In this document: in pieces, positions 1 to 13,600 of the stretch
Layout: the number at the start of each line of letters is the position of its first letter
Position numbering within the stretch: the stretch's first letter is position 1
Source: Pleurostoma richardsiae
Lineage: Eukaryota > Ascomycota > Sordariomycetes > Calosphaeriales > Pleurostomataceae
Assembly (NCBI GenBank): GCA_030052745.1
Contig: JANBVO010000029.1
Coordinates: 62,001 to 126,000, forward strand
Direction of reading: 5' to 3'
DNA: 64,000 bases
Program-made: the position numbers and the translations under genes
The notes under the pieces: generated by a model
What the model saw: the letters and a program-made list of their open reading frames with translations, nothing else
The model's database searches: none
What the model was told of the DNA's origin: nothing

Positions 1-2647
1 GCCAGCACAGTGGCAAGGCGTCGACAGGAGAAAGAGGCAACAGCAGCTAGCTTTGCCTCATGAGTCGCAAGCCGCACTATGCACGCCGTGCTGTCGAAGG
101 GTCGGACAGGGCGACTATTTACCGTCTGTGCAGAAACCACCTGATGGGCCGGCTCGATTCTTTACCCCAACAGATTCGAGGGGATCGCGGCAGAGTCGAC
201 TGACGTTTACCTAAGGTGCCTCGAGGTTGGCCACAGCCTCGGAGCCGGGATCTTCCGCGCCCCGCCGCCTCCAGTCGGTGGACTTCCACAGAGCTTCTAT
301 GCCTTCACGTGAATCATCACGTGATGATAATCAAAGCTTGAACATGAACTTTAATCCTCGGCCAATGAGGCTTCGAGCGCATAACTGGCTGGCCCAGCCT
401 ATCACGAAGCGACAGCGCATGCAACCGTGGAAATGCTGCATGCAGAACCTGGAAATATTCCCTGGGCTGCATCTTTTCCCATGGCATTTAGCCCGGCTGT
501 ACTACCAGTCAGTCAGTTCTTCGGTCTTTTCCCTCTTTTCCATTCTCTTCCTCCTGTTCTCGTTCCTGCAACCTCGGCGCTCGATCTGCCACCTCTCCTG
601 ACCGGAGGGGCTGCTGTCCGTCCCATGCCACTGCACTTACAAACGATGGGGAGTAATACCACCTCATAAGTCTTGAACTTGTTTTGAATTACGAGGCCTT
701 TCAGTGAAGTGAGCGGATTCGGCCCGTCCGGGGTAACGTTGCCCTTCTCTCAAGGGTTGGCGAAGTAAATGGATCAATGTTTCATTGCCGGCAGCTATGG
801 AGCGAGGCCTAGGGCGCCTAGGTTCGCGCCTTACCCCTCAGCAAGCCGACAGCGTCAAAGACAAGGGAGGCGGGCCATCAACAATGTTGATCTGCTTGAG
901 GGGGCATGTGATTTCTTTTCAGCATGTGCCCTCTTCAACTACAAAGAGGTCTCAGTCAGCTCGATCGTCGCCCCTCACGGCAGGTGCTGTTCTCTGTCAG
1001 TCTTTGCCGCCCATGTCAGGCAAGGCTGGGGCAAGGCGGATCCCAAAATATCTCACACCTGCCCGTCTCATCAGGCTAAAACATAACGTGGGCGCTTCCA
1101 CTTCGCTCGCAGCTTCCAAAGATGGAGGCGGGAAGCGTCGATCCTGCACTCCCGCACGCTCCGAGGCACAGGGGGGAAAAGAAGATGCACGGCATAAGGG
1201 AGAGGCACCGGCGCATATTGTTTGAACTGTCTTTCTCAATTCTTCTGCAGCCCAGAAAGTTTCCAGACACTCCCAGCACGCGGTTCTTCGACCCTGAAAT
1301 TCCAGCAACAGACAACAGTGGACTAATGATACATCAAGGGGGTGCGACCCCCCCCAGTGGCTGTCATGATCAAAACAGAAAAACAAGAACAAACAGGTAT
1401 GCTGTGCGAGCGTCAAAGCCTTATACAAATACACCAGACGGAAACTACTTCCAGCGATCTCTCCCCTGTGGCATTATCGAAAGATAACCACCTCCCCCGG
1501 CTAGAGGAGCTCCTCTCATCCTCCTCTTTTCTTTTCCTCTCGTCTTTTCCGAACCGCCCCCTTTCCCTCCTCATTAAACTCGTGGAAAAACAAAACGATT
1601 GCTCCTTCTCAATTCTCCTCCTCCTCGGTTGTTCCTTATCTTAGCAGGTCGTTAAAAAAGGACGTGTTCTCTTTCGGTGGCCGTTCAACATTCGGGGACG
1701 TCGTAATGGAAGCTTGAATCACTCGTCAACAACCCATCCATCCACCTTCCTTTTTGTGTTTTTTTCTCCTTCTCCTCCTTCTCGAGTATCCGAGATCGCC
1801 TCCAAAGTCTCTCTTCTTGATCTCCACTCGGCGCCGGATAAGATGCTGGCCGTCCCAACCGATCGTCGTTCAATCATTCAGCCCCTTTCGAACACCTCCG
1901 GCCTTTGACGGATGGATACATCCGCCTCTGGAAAAAGATGTCCCACGGGAAGGATTATTACTCCAGACAGCCTCCGCCCCTTAAGAGTCGCCGGTAGAAC
2001 TCCGCGGTGAGACAGAAAGACGAGGCAAGCAAGCAAACAGGAAAGGAAACTCGGCGTGAGCCGCAAAAGGCACACTTCACAACAGACTCCGAGGAAGCAG
2101 ACAACCAAATTAATCGAGTCCACACACTGCGGCAATGCAGAGCACGTTGTGGAAGGCGATTAGAGAGGGAAAGAATTAAGGAGTGTGGCAGGATGACCCA
2201 GAATGCTCGATCCGATCAAGTTGGGAGGGAGCGTCTAAGCAAGGCTGCAGGTCGACCGCCTACGGCGGCGCCGACGGAGCTATGAGTTGTCCGTCTGAAT
2301 AGCAACTTGGTCAATGAAGAGAACGCACATATAACGGATGTTGGTGATTGTCGATCGCCTTGTCCGCTCCTGAAGTTCGAACAGTATGGAATGACGTTAT
2401 GCGCTTGTGTACAAGGAGGTTTGCACATCTGGTCCTGCGAGGGCCCGGTGGTATCTTCTCTTGTTGCGAATGCGGTAACTGGAAAAAAACACTGCAGAAA
2501 GCAAAGGGGTATGGAACGCCGTGGATGACTGTTGGTACACTGGCCGGAAGACTGAGCCTCGGCAGGAGATATTATGCGGCCGGTCGAGGGATGCCCAAGT
2601 ATGAGGCCCGAAAAGGTCGAAGGACGCCTCTTTCGCTCCAGTCGGGA
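1..2647. other. intergenic DNA downstream of the zinc-finger gene
   Basis: I see no supportable gene here. Open frames of 60-145 codons exist on both strands, but they overlap one another, lack conserved motifs and have the biased Arg/Ser/Pro composition of chance frames. The most visible structure is a strongly pyrimidine-rich tract on the plus strand at about 1490-1640, with another at about 1740-1790. Such tracts are common just upstream of fungal transcription starts, so a non-coding transcript or the 5' end of an unrecognised plus-strand gene is possible. The last few hundred bases before 2648 probably include the 3' UTR of the minus-strand zinc-finger gene. Confidence 0.5.
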
Positions 2648-4176
<1,529 letters not shown>

Positions 4177-7100
4177 TTCCTTGGGTAGCTCGGTTTCGGT
4201 CGGAGGTTTTTGATGGTCGGGATATCAGGGCGTAACTGCTATCTATATGTCGTGGGCGGGTCGGATAATGGGAATCGGGATCATCTACTGGTGAATCACA
4301 GACCACAGACAGTGCGTTCCAGGCCGGCAGAGCGGGGGTGAAAGAAGTGGTTCGAGGAAGGCAAAGTGTCGATGGCGGACCCTGGTTCGGGACGTTGCGC
4401 GGGCGTGATCTTCTTCAATGCAACCAAGATTTCCGCGACACTTTCGTCCAGGGAGGGGCGTTCCGGCACTCCCCAAGCAGGGATTGGTGATCGGTCAGGC
4501 AAGACGACTAACACAAGATGAAGAGACAACGAATTGCAGCGGCGCCCAGCGCAAGATGGCTCAAGATGCAGAGCAGTCTTCTGTCGAGGACTGCCGGAGA
4601 GACGCTTAGATGGCGAGAGAGGAATGAGGTCTTGGCTCTCAGGGCTGGTGGCCAGGACAGGTGAGCTACCTCTGTTTGGGATGGAAGACAGGTATGAGAA
4701 GCTTAAACGAGCGTGTTAGAGGGAAAGCTGATCTCGTCGACGAGCCCACGGGTCCGAGGCGCAAGAGGACGACAAGAGAAGGGAAGGAGGGGAGGGACGT
4801 ATATGAGGACGAAGTGGTTTGACTTACCAAAGTAACAGGAACCTCCGGCGCACGAGCGCTACAGGGTCCGCCCACGTTGTGAGTGAGCAGGCAGGATGGG
4901 GTCTCCGGGCGACTGGGGCCAGGGCCACGGGCTAAAGACCAGGGCGAGGCTCGAGGCGAGAGAACCGGCCAGATTCGTAAGGGTCCTAATCGGGACTGCA
5001 GCGTTCTCTTGTCGAGGCTAATTGTTCACCCCCCCTCGTCCAGAAGTCCCAAATGGTTGAAGAGCCGGCGTCAGTCTAAGTTTCGGAAGCTAGAAGCATA
5101 ATGGAGCTACCAGGAACAGCTCAGGCGTGCGGTCGTCGAAACTGAGTACCGCAGTGCAAGCTAGGCGTGGCGCAAGTAAGTGCCTTGGCCGATTCCACAA
5201 TTAGTGGCAGGAGGCAGATGAAGGGCCCGCGGGAATGTTCGAATGAAGGGTTTATCGTCTTCTGAAGCCGGTCCGTCTCGTCTTTGATCTCTCTGTGAGC
5301 GCACAGAGCCCTTGGGTCCACAGTGGAGGAGGAGTTGGAGCAGGATGGCAGGCTGAGACGATTATCAACCCAAGTGGGGGGATGGCCCCGGAAGACAGTC
5401 GGCAAGTTTCTCTTGTCGCAACGGTCAGCAGCAAAGTGCGATCTCACTGCTACTGTGTCGGTTCTGACGTCTGAGGCGATCTTGTCGTTTCCTCTCTCAC
5501 GGCCGTCTGTCGAGGTATGCAGAACACGCAGCGCTCCAGGCAGTGCCGGGGCAGTCCTGATGTCGAGGTACCGAGTGGGAATCTGAGGGAGCCAGCAGAC
5601 GAGCCGGGATCACGCAGGCCCTGATAGAGTGACAAGAGGCTCGGATGCGGGAACGAAGGCGACAGCGTGGTCGGGGAAGGGGGCGCCGCCTGGGTTATGT
5701 AGAAGCAGAGAGGCTAAGGTGAACAGACCGAAAAGACGAAAGGGTATCTCCTCCAGGAATGGACCGGATTATCGTGGGTGCATTAAACAAACCCAGCGGC
5801 GTTTGATGAGGGTATATTGGGGACTTAAGGGGAAGGGCAATAATATATACCAGTGAGTAGCTGGCTCTATATCCACGCTCCCACTTTTCCGCTTCAGTGA
5901 GGTTAGGTAGGCAGGCAGGTAGGGTGAAGGGCGGCCGGCGAGGTACCCAGTCTGGAGTACACAGACTACACGGGCAGGCGAGGGGACTTATTATTTCCTA
6001 TTCTCGTTGGGCTCCTTTTTTTGGATCGTGGGCAGAGCCGAGTCCTGACTGGCCGTAGCGTGGTCGAGGTGGAGAGAACGCTCGAGCGCAGACCTGCCAG
6101 GCCCGGGTTCTGTCTGCACAGAAGATTGATTAGGTCGACGGGGAGCACGCCTGCTCCAGCGGCCGCGGCGATCTTCGGATGGCAAGCTGGGCAAGGGCGC
6201 AGCAGACCGTTGCAAAACGGAATAGCCCCGAGGCGAATTATATTTATCAAAAAGAGGAACAAGAAGAAGATGAAGAAGCCCTGCTGCGGGAACTCGGTCG
6301 AGCTCGAGCGCACAAACACACACCCGACGCTCTGCGTAGCCAGACCCAGAGACGCAGCCAGACTCTGAGGATCTCTGGTTCGTACTGACAGCCAAGCCCA
6401 GGAAGGGGAAAGAGCCCCACGATGATGGATGCAGCTTGCTAGAGAGCAATCTAGAGAGGCAGATGCAGGTGGGATGCTGGTCGAGGTGGGTGATCGAGGT
6501 AACGTCGAGGTCTGGGAGCAAGCGGTACGTGCAATTAGGTGATTCTGGAGAGGCCAATTGAGGGATCTCAGGACAGCAGGCCAACGCCAGCCGGAGAGGA
6601 CAGGTCGAGATGGCCGTCGAGGCGGTATCCGCGACGGTCCGGTCGTCTTTGCAACCCTAGGCGCTCGCAAGCCTGGCGGAAGCAGGAAACAGAGTTGCAG
6701 TGAGGGCAGAGGGGAGGATATCTCTCCAGACCCTGGCAGGCGACCGCGAGGTTGAGGATGATGGCCGGACAAAAATCACGGCTACCGGGTGAGGTGGGTC
6801 GCAGTCTATCACTGAAGAGGGCCGCCGGATGACGAGGGGACAGGAGAGGGTTGACGTCTCTCCCGATTAAGAGAGGCCGCACGCAGCTCAGGTACGAAGC
6901 ACGTATTCGAGTAGAGTACAGGTACTGTACGTACCTCTCTCCCCGGGGCCCAGTACTGTACAGGAGGTACTCTACATGGCGAGAGAATATGGATGGTACA
7001 CACCAAGCATGGGTCCATCGCCGGCAGCCTCAGAAGGGTGGGTTGCCGCGGCCGTTTCTCCTCGCCTCGCCCTTTCCCTCTCCCCGTCAGGCTCTTTCGG

Positions 7101-10100
7101 GCACGATTTCGCCCCTCCCACTTACTCCAAAAGGGCAGAAGGACATGGGGGCAGCAGGGTCGGTTAGGGCAAAGGTAGAGTACATGGAGGAGACGCAGAG
7201 AGCAGAGACGCCAACGGGGATGGGCCGATGGTACAGTACATGAGAGGAACAGGAAAAAGCGACGGGTCCTGGACGTGGAGACTAGCATGGTGCCCCTGTC
7301 ACCGTCCCCTGCCGAGCTAGTGCAGGGTGGCCCCCCCTGGCTCATCCGGGGGGGACTGCACCACGCTACGCTCGATGGAGCTTTTGGTGCGGAATCTCGG
7401 CGAGGTACCTCGAGGGGGGAATAGGATACAAGCAGATCCTACACCGGCCGCTGCTCTCGCCAGGTACCCGTCAGGCGTCCTCGAGAAACGAGGTACCGGC
7501 GATACGCTACCGGCTGCTCTCTTCCCAGCTTCCTTCTCACTCTTCTTCTACTACTATGAGGGTACTCCGTAGGCTGAGGGAGGGACGGGCAGCTTAGACG
7601 GGCAGCTTCCGGCAGCCTACCGGCAACTATCATTCCGGCTTCCCGGGATGCTGTAAGACACGAGAGAGACAGTTGATGGAGATGATGGGGCCGTTGGACC
7701 CGGGTATCGAAGACAGGCCGTTGAGCTGCTATTGCCAGGAAGATAGATGAGGAGGCTCCATCACAAGCAGAGAGCGGACGGCTCAACTAGCAAACAAGCG
7801 GTTTTATGGATTGTGATCCTATTTGCCGGCGGCCCTTCCAAACTCGCAACTCCCCTCGCCTTAACACCGCCTGCTATAGGGACGTTTAGCAGGCGGGCTC
7901 CTGCAAGAGGGACTGTATCTCCCGCAGTTTGCCAGGCCAGCGAGGTACCTATATCGCGCAGAGAGCGAGGTCAATGGCCGCCGTCCGGGATGATATGAGT
8001 TATGGTTACTTCAACGGCTTTGGGTTTGTGGGAGGTACTTGCCGTGACAGTGGCTGTCCCTCGGCTGCGAGTTGCGCTTTGCTTTTTCGACCCGACCGAT
8101 CCAATGCATCGAGTCAGCTTCGGAGCCGACAGACGAGATGGGAGCGAGACAAGAGTGCAACAGGAGCAAATAACTGGCTGCACTGCATCGACTGCCGAGC
8201 CGATCGATATCTGAAGAGAGTTGCGGACCTCTAGGGACTGGTTGTGGTGAAGGAGGGAAGAGGGGCGCATGGGCCAGGAGTCGCTCCCTGGGCGGGGAAC
8301 ATCCCGTTGTTTTGGAGCATCCAAAATCCTTTTCCAAAGGTACATCGGCCTCGGCAGCCTCGATACGATACGAAAAGAGGGTACCTGCTATGGTAGCTCA
8401 GGCACGGGATGTCTGGGAGGATGAGTACACGCCCACCCTGCCGCTCGCGGTGGAGGGGTAGGTAGCATTCTCGTCTTCCGAGTCTCCTGCTCGGTGCAAC
8501 TCCACGTGTGTCCGGACATTTGCAGGTCCCTTGTGAGCTGCGAGGGCGAGACACCCGCCATCATAGTACGATGCACCTGCAGTGATGAGCAGCGAACGGT
8601 GAGCAAGATCAAAACACAGGGCAAGCAAAAAAGCGTGTCGAGTGTGCAGTAGGCCGCCCCCCTCTAGCTTGTTTGGGCGTGATCAGAGACTGGAGACCTT
8701 GCAGCGCAGGACCACAGGGCAATCCTCCGATGCAGCAACAGCAGCAGTTCGTCCACAAGTACCTGCAGCTAGGTGACGGGGGTCCAGCAAACTACTGTAT
8801 GTACGAAGGAGGACTTCGGGCCACAGAGCAAAAGAGCCCGATTTGCTGCCCTGTAGGATTCGAGACACGAGCCGTTGACGGGCGGTGATCTTTCCCCGAC
8901 CTGCACTTGGCTCGCTGCCCAGCACGGCATCGCGCCGGCTTTTTCAGGTGGTGAAGGCGATTCATGTCTCTCTTGTCGTCATCCGCAAGAAAAACATAGG
9001 GTCTACAGAGCACGCCGTGCACACCCAGAGGACGAGGGCATCATCACTTGTTTCAAGCCCTCATCCACCCCCAGCCTCCATGCCCCTCGCAAGCCTCTGC
9101 CGCACCCTGCTAGTCGTTTGTACATCTGTACATGTGAGATCGTCCGCGCGGGCACCGTTACACTCGCTACAACCTTTCTTCTGCCCAGCGGACCCTTGCT
9201 GTTTGCCTCGCTCTTCACACTTTCCCTCCCACTTCCCACGCTCGGGCGGATATCGCAGCCATCGCGGCACGTCGATGCCGTATTGTGCCTAGGCAGTCTA
9301 AAAGGTGTGATGGTGAGGGGTAGAGTCACCACCGGCAAGCGAGCGGGACGCTGCCCGCCCTTCTTGCTGCAGGTGTACAGATTGCAAGACACTCACTCAA
9401 GCGGTGTCCGATAACCCACCGCCCACAGCACAGCTCAGAGTCGCATCTGTCGTCCGTCGACCCACGTCGGCGTTCTTCTGCGTCCCCTCAAAAAGGCGGT
9501 TGTCGCAAACCCCTGCCTCGCCAGCAGAACCTCGCCCCCAAGTACCGCAGCTAGTGTATCTAGGCAGAGAACAGAACCCTTGAGGACGGCGACTGTGTGC
9601 GTGTTGTGTGAGTGCGGTGCGGCTTGCTTACCCCGGCCCCCGAGACGAGACAAGAGAGGCACATCGCCAGGACCCTTGAACCCGGCAGCGACGCTCGTTG
9701 GTTCCGGGGCCTGGCTGCTTCAGGTGCTACTGCATGGCCCAGTGACAGAGGAGCGTCTCCCCCCCAGAGAGATGTTTCAAGAGACCCCTCCGGCCACTGT
9801 CGGAAAGCCCTCATACCCTCAATTGTCTCTCCATCGAGGGCCGCTAACCTCAACCAGACGGACCAGTGCCCGCCACAGCCAGAGCTGGCTCTCCTCCGAG
9901 TGTGGGAGGGCCGGCCGGGCAGCCCCTCACAGCCCATCCTTTCGACTCCGGAAGTGGCATCCCCTGGTTCCCGAATGCAAGCCACCAGCCACCGGCCATC
10001 ACGGTCTGCCGCGCGGTGCTGTCCTGGCACGGAGTGCAGAACGCACTGAAGCGCAACCTGACGCGGCAAGCACAGCACGCGGTGATGAAAATAGCTACAT

Positions 10101-10600
10101 CTTCACTCGAACCCTGGGAAAGCGAGTTCTTGTTTGCGTGGGATCATGGATGAGGTGCGTCCTGTAGCAAACTACTGCTTGGGGAGGAGGGGAAGGATCG
10201 CACGGGAAAGAGCCGATCGGAGCTGCGGGCGTGGCTCGATTGTGACGTGACGAGACAAGACGCCCGAATCGCTCATCTATCTGTTTCCATCCCTAAGCTC
10301 TCCGCCTATCTATGGAAACGCTCTCTCTGCGACGCGCAAACCGGGACGCAGCCAGGCGGGATTGGCAATCATCACGGCGGTCAATCAGAGTGAAAACGGC
10401 ACAAGCCTGCGTCCGCCGCTCTGGTTCGTCCCGAGTTTCGAAAAAGAAACCATGGCTTCACGTCCAGTCACGTATTACTGCTCCGGGGCTAAAAGGCGGC
10501 CGTTTTCTCTCTCATATTGGTTCCCGGACCCGAAAGCAGAAAGTGGGCGGCGCAATAAGACGCCATTTATCGAGTCGTTAACTCACAACTTTCCGTCCCA
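4177..10600. promoter_or_regulatory. long upstream region of the zinc-finger gene
   Basis: About 6.4 kb with no supportable coding gene lies 5' of the minus-strand C2H2 gene. It is GC-rich, with numerous overlapping chance frames (the longest 268 codons, minus strand, 5966-6772) that show no domain and no coherent splice pattern. It contains repeated AGGTAC/GGTACC elements, most dense at 6.9-8.4 kb. Developmental regulators in filamentous fungi often have unusually long promoters and 5' leaders, so a regulatory role for at least the proximal part is an inference from position. The distal part may instead be an undetected non-coding transcript or plain intergenic DNA. Confidence 0.4.
6911..6975. 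repeat. nested GTAC repeat block
   Basis: This short block is built from related 9-mers: GTAGAGTAC at 6911-6919, GTACTGTAC at 6922-6930 and again at 6953-6961, and GTACTCTAC at 6967-6975. The first and last are exact reverse complements and can pair as hairpin arms; the two inner ones are direct copies. The centre (6941-6948) is the palindrome CCCCGGGG. It may be a cluster of protein-binding sites or a cruciform-prone sequence. No function can be assigned from sequence alone. Confidence 0.6.
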
Positions 10601-13600
10601 ATAAGAGCGGACTGGCGGTTGATGTTTCGTCGCACGCAGTGCCCCCCTGCGACTGAGGGGGATCATCCTTCGCGGGCCATTATTAAGTGATTCGGGGGGG
10701 CGCAGCGCTCTGGCTCGTACCAGAGGTCCTCGCCGCCGGCGACCGCTATCACGACCGCGGCTTTCTGTAACCCACCAGCGGATCCGCGCTCAAGCTTAGG
10801 ACGCTCAATAACTCTCCACCCCAACCCAGAGTTTCCGACATGTGTACGAGCGATATCGCAATGGCAGTTGATATCGGCTACTCCCACTTAATAGATTGGC
10901 GCTCTGGCACCTGAGTCTGGTTCTCGTGCCCAGTCGTGATAGTGATAGACGTCGCGAGCGTCTGAGTGTCGCCAGGGGTGTCCGGCATTCTCAAGGACCA
11001 CTGAGGGTGACGCCTAGAAACACGCGCCAGTTACCCCTCTGATTGCAACCATACTCTGTCCCACGTAATTCCCATACGTACTGCGTATTCTAGGGCTGCT
11101 CCCTGTAGTACTTGCAAATCTCAGACGGCGCAGCCACGATTCTGCGACTGAAGACTCGATCCGGAGGCGCTTCTCGCCAAGACACGGAGCTGAAAGAGCA
11201 GTCTCAATCGATCATTCAGCTGCGACTTTTAGCTGCGAACTAGACCGGCGGCGCCGTTGGGAGTCTCTCTGGCAAGTTACTTTTCTGGGTTAGAGTGGCG
11301 TCTGTCAGGGCAGTTTCTCGTGCAGCCCAGAAGCCCCACGGCCAATAACGTCAGTATCTCAGGGCTATTTGCTTCTCTATCCTCCCGTAGAGCTGAAGAG
11401 CCAGTTGAGCGACAACTCTCTTCATTTTTCCTTGCACTTCAATCACCACAACTAAACAGTCTTTATCGAATTCCACCTCCTAGCATTAGAGGCTAGACTG
11501 TTTGGCGGCCGAAGCAGAAATAATGGGCGATCAGCTGACGGGCCTAGGTGCCAGCCTAAAGAAACCGTGACAGGCGCCATCCGGGATGCCGCCGGGAGGG
11601 GCAGCAGGGTTCCCCTGCTAAGGCTCGGAGCGCTGCGAAGGGGCGCCGAAGCCGAGACTGCAGCTTTAGGTGGCCCCTCACCCTCCGAACGGAGCACTTC
11701 CGTGCTCGAGACCCCCGAGCCGGCAAGGTTCCCGACCGGCGAGCGGTGCAAGTGTATCTCGTACTATTCGGCAAGAACGGCGCAATTAACCAGCACCTGG
11801 CAATAATATGAGTTGTGGAACTCTCATTCTCGTAAACTATAACGGGAAGAGAAAGTCAACCGCCTTTAGAACTGCACTATTCGGTAAAGAGACAGACTGT
11901 ATCCGCAAAACCGCAGATGACCGAAATACACCGGCGACACTTAGAAGGCGACGGCGTTGTGCGATCTGACGACCCAGGCAATGTGAGCCGGGTCCTGAGC
12001 TTCTTTCCCAGTTCCCCTTTCCCACTGCCACCAGGAACCCTGGAGAGTGTACTCAATCCGGGCTTGTTGCCCGCAATTGCCTGCCATTGACTTCCTCCAA
12101 ATGACTTCATTTCCAGTGCGCCACATCAGGTCTAAGGCCGTCCCCTTCGGCAGATCATCAATGCCAATTGGCTTCGAAAGCCTGGGTTGTTTTTCCCCAG
12201 ATTCTCTTTTCGGTTCTTTCGTTCAGTCTCGGCTGCCTCCTCGGATTTTTTCTGGTACTGGGGGGGATCTAGACTGCGCTGGACCCAACCATAATCACTT
12301 CGTGAACATGGATGGCGAGTCTAGTAGTTACCGGCGTCGCCAAGGCTGAGAGCGACTAACGCTCGTTCTTCTCGCCATCGTGCAACTCCGTTGAAGCAGG
12401 ACATGCATGCGGCCCCTCAGTATGAATTTACGATCTGAAGTCTTGTACATGGACTCGGGAAGTGTGGGGTTGCGCGGCCACATGATCAACGCAGTTCCCG
12501 TGTCAGAGTCGAGGCTGATTTGATCTCAGCCTCCACAACTCCCCGAAAGGGTTGCGGCAAAACCAAAATATGATAACGGCCGGTCTCCCAATCTGCTTCA
12601 CTCTCTCTGGCGCACCGTCTCCAATGCTAAACTGCGGGGCAACCTCCGGTATTGTGTGGATATGTCTGGGGTAAAGGAGATATGCAGGCAGCTGGTAGCC
12701 GGGAGGCACCAATAGACACGCTGCCCGCCTGGGAGGAGTATGGGTTTTCTGCCAAAATTGGGAGAATATGGGGTGCAGATGCACAGGCGGGAAAAGACAG
12801 CAGCCGAAGGGACAGGACGGCAGGCGGCCGGAGAAACGCAAGACGCAGGAGTCTGGTGCGGGACGGCACGAGGGCCGGGAGGAGTAAAATGTCAGCACTC
12901 GATCCCCGGCAGTCTCAGGTCACTGCGGGCGGGGTCTCGCCGTCCTTCACGGCGCGGAGAGTCCCTGGCCGCAGTCGACTGAGGCATGCGGCTCTCACCG
13001 CATGTCAGGCGTGGTTGCAATGCCTGCCGTTCCCCATGCAGACTGAGGGGCCTCTATTGTAGAGCTAGACGGCCGTCGTGACATCGTGTGCAACTCACTC
13101 CAAGTCTAGAGGGGAGAGGGCAGCTAGCATTGCTGCGATTTGTGCCTTCGCATGGACACATGATGCTGGACGGGACAGAATGGTCATCTAGGGGCGCCAT
13201 ACCTGCTCTAGGAAGACGTCCAGGAGGCAATATCTGCTACAGAAAGAGAGGGTGTGGCAACCAAAGCAGCAATGTCGCAAGAAGTGTAGTGTCTTGACTT
13301 GTCCAGCATTGACGGCTAGTTACGTGGAGGGGGTAACAAACTCGTGTAATGAAGCTGCAGGCGCGGCTCGTAGCGTAAGAACGCAGTGTCAACCTCAGAA
13401 TCCTTCTGCGAGTCTTCAGGTGGAAGACACGCAAGTATTGGTGGCTAGCAGTTATGGTCCGCAGTTGCCGCTTAGGGACATAATGGCCTGACCGCAGCAT
13501 ACGAGGGTCATGCGGCGCGTGAGGTGAAATGCCAAGCATCCTCGTCGTCGTTATCAAGCTTTTAGCATGCAAGGCATGTTAGAAAGAAGGTGGTGGCAGG

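Noticed and set aside
5966-6772. 268-codon minus-strand open frame
   Set aside because: No recognisable domain, overlaps other frames of similar quality, biased composition; GC-rich DNA gives such frames by chance.
9560-10167. Overlapping 195-codon (plus) and 172-codon (minus) frames
   Set aside because: Both strands open over the same bases with low-information composition and no motifs.
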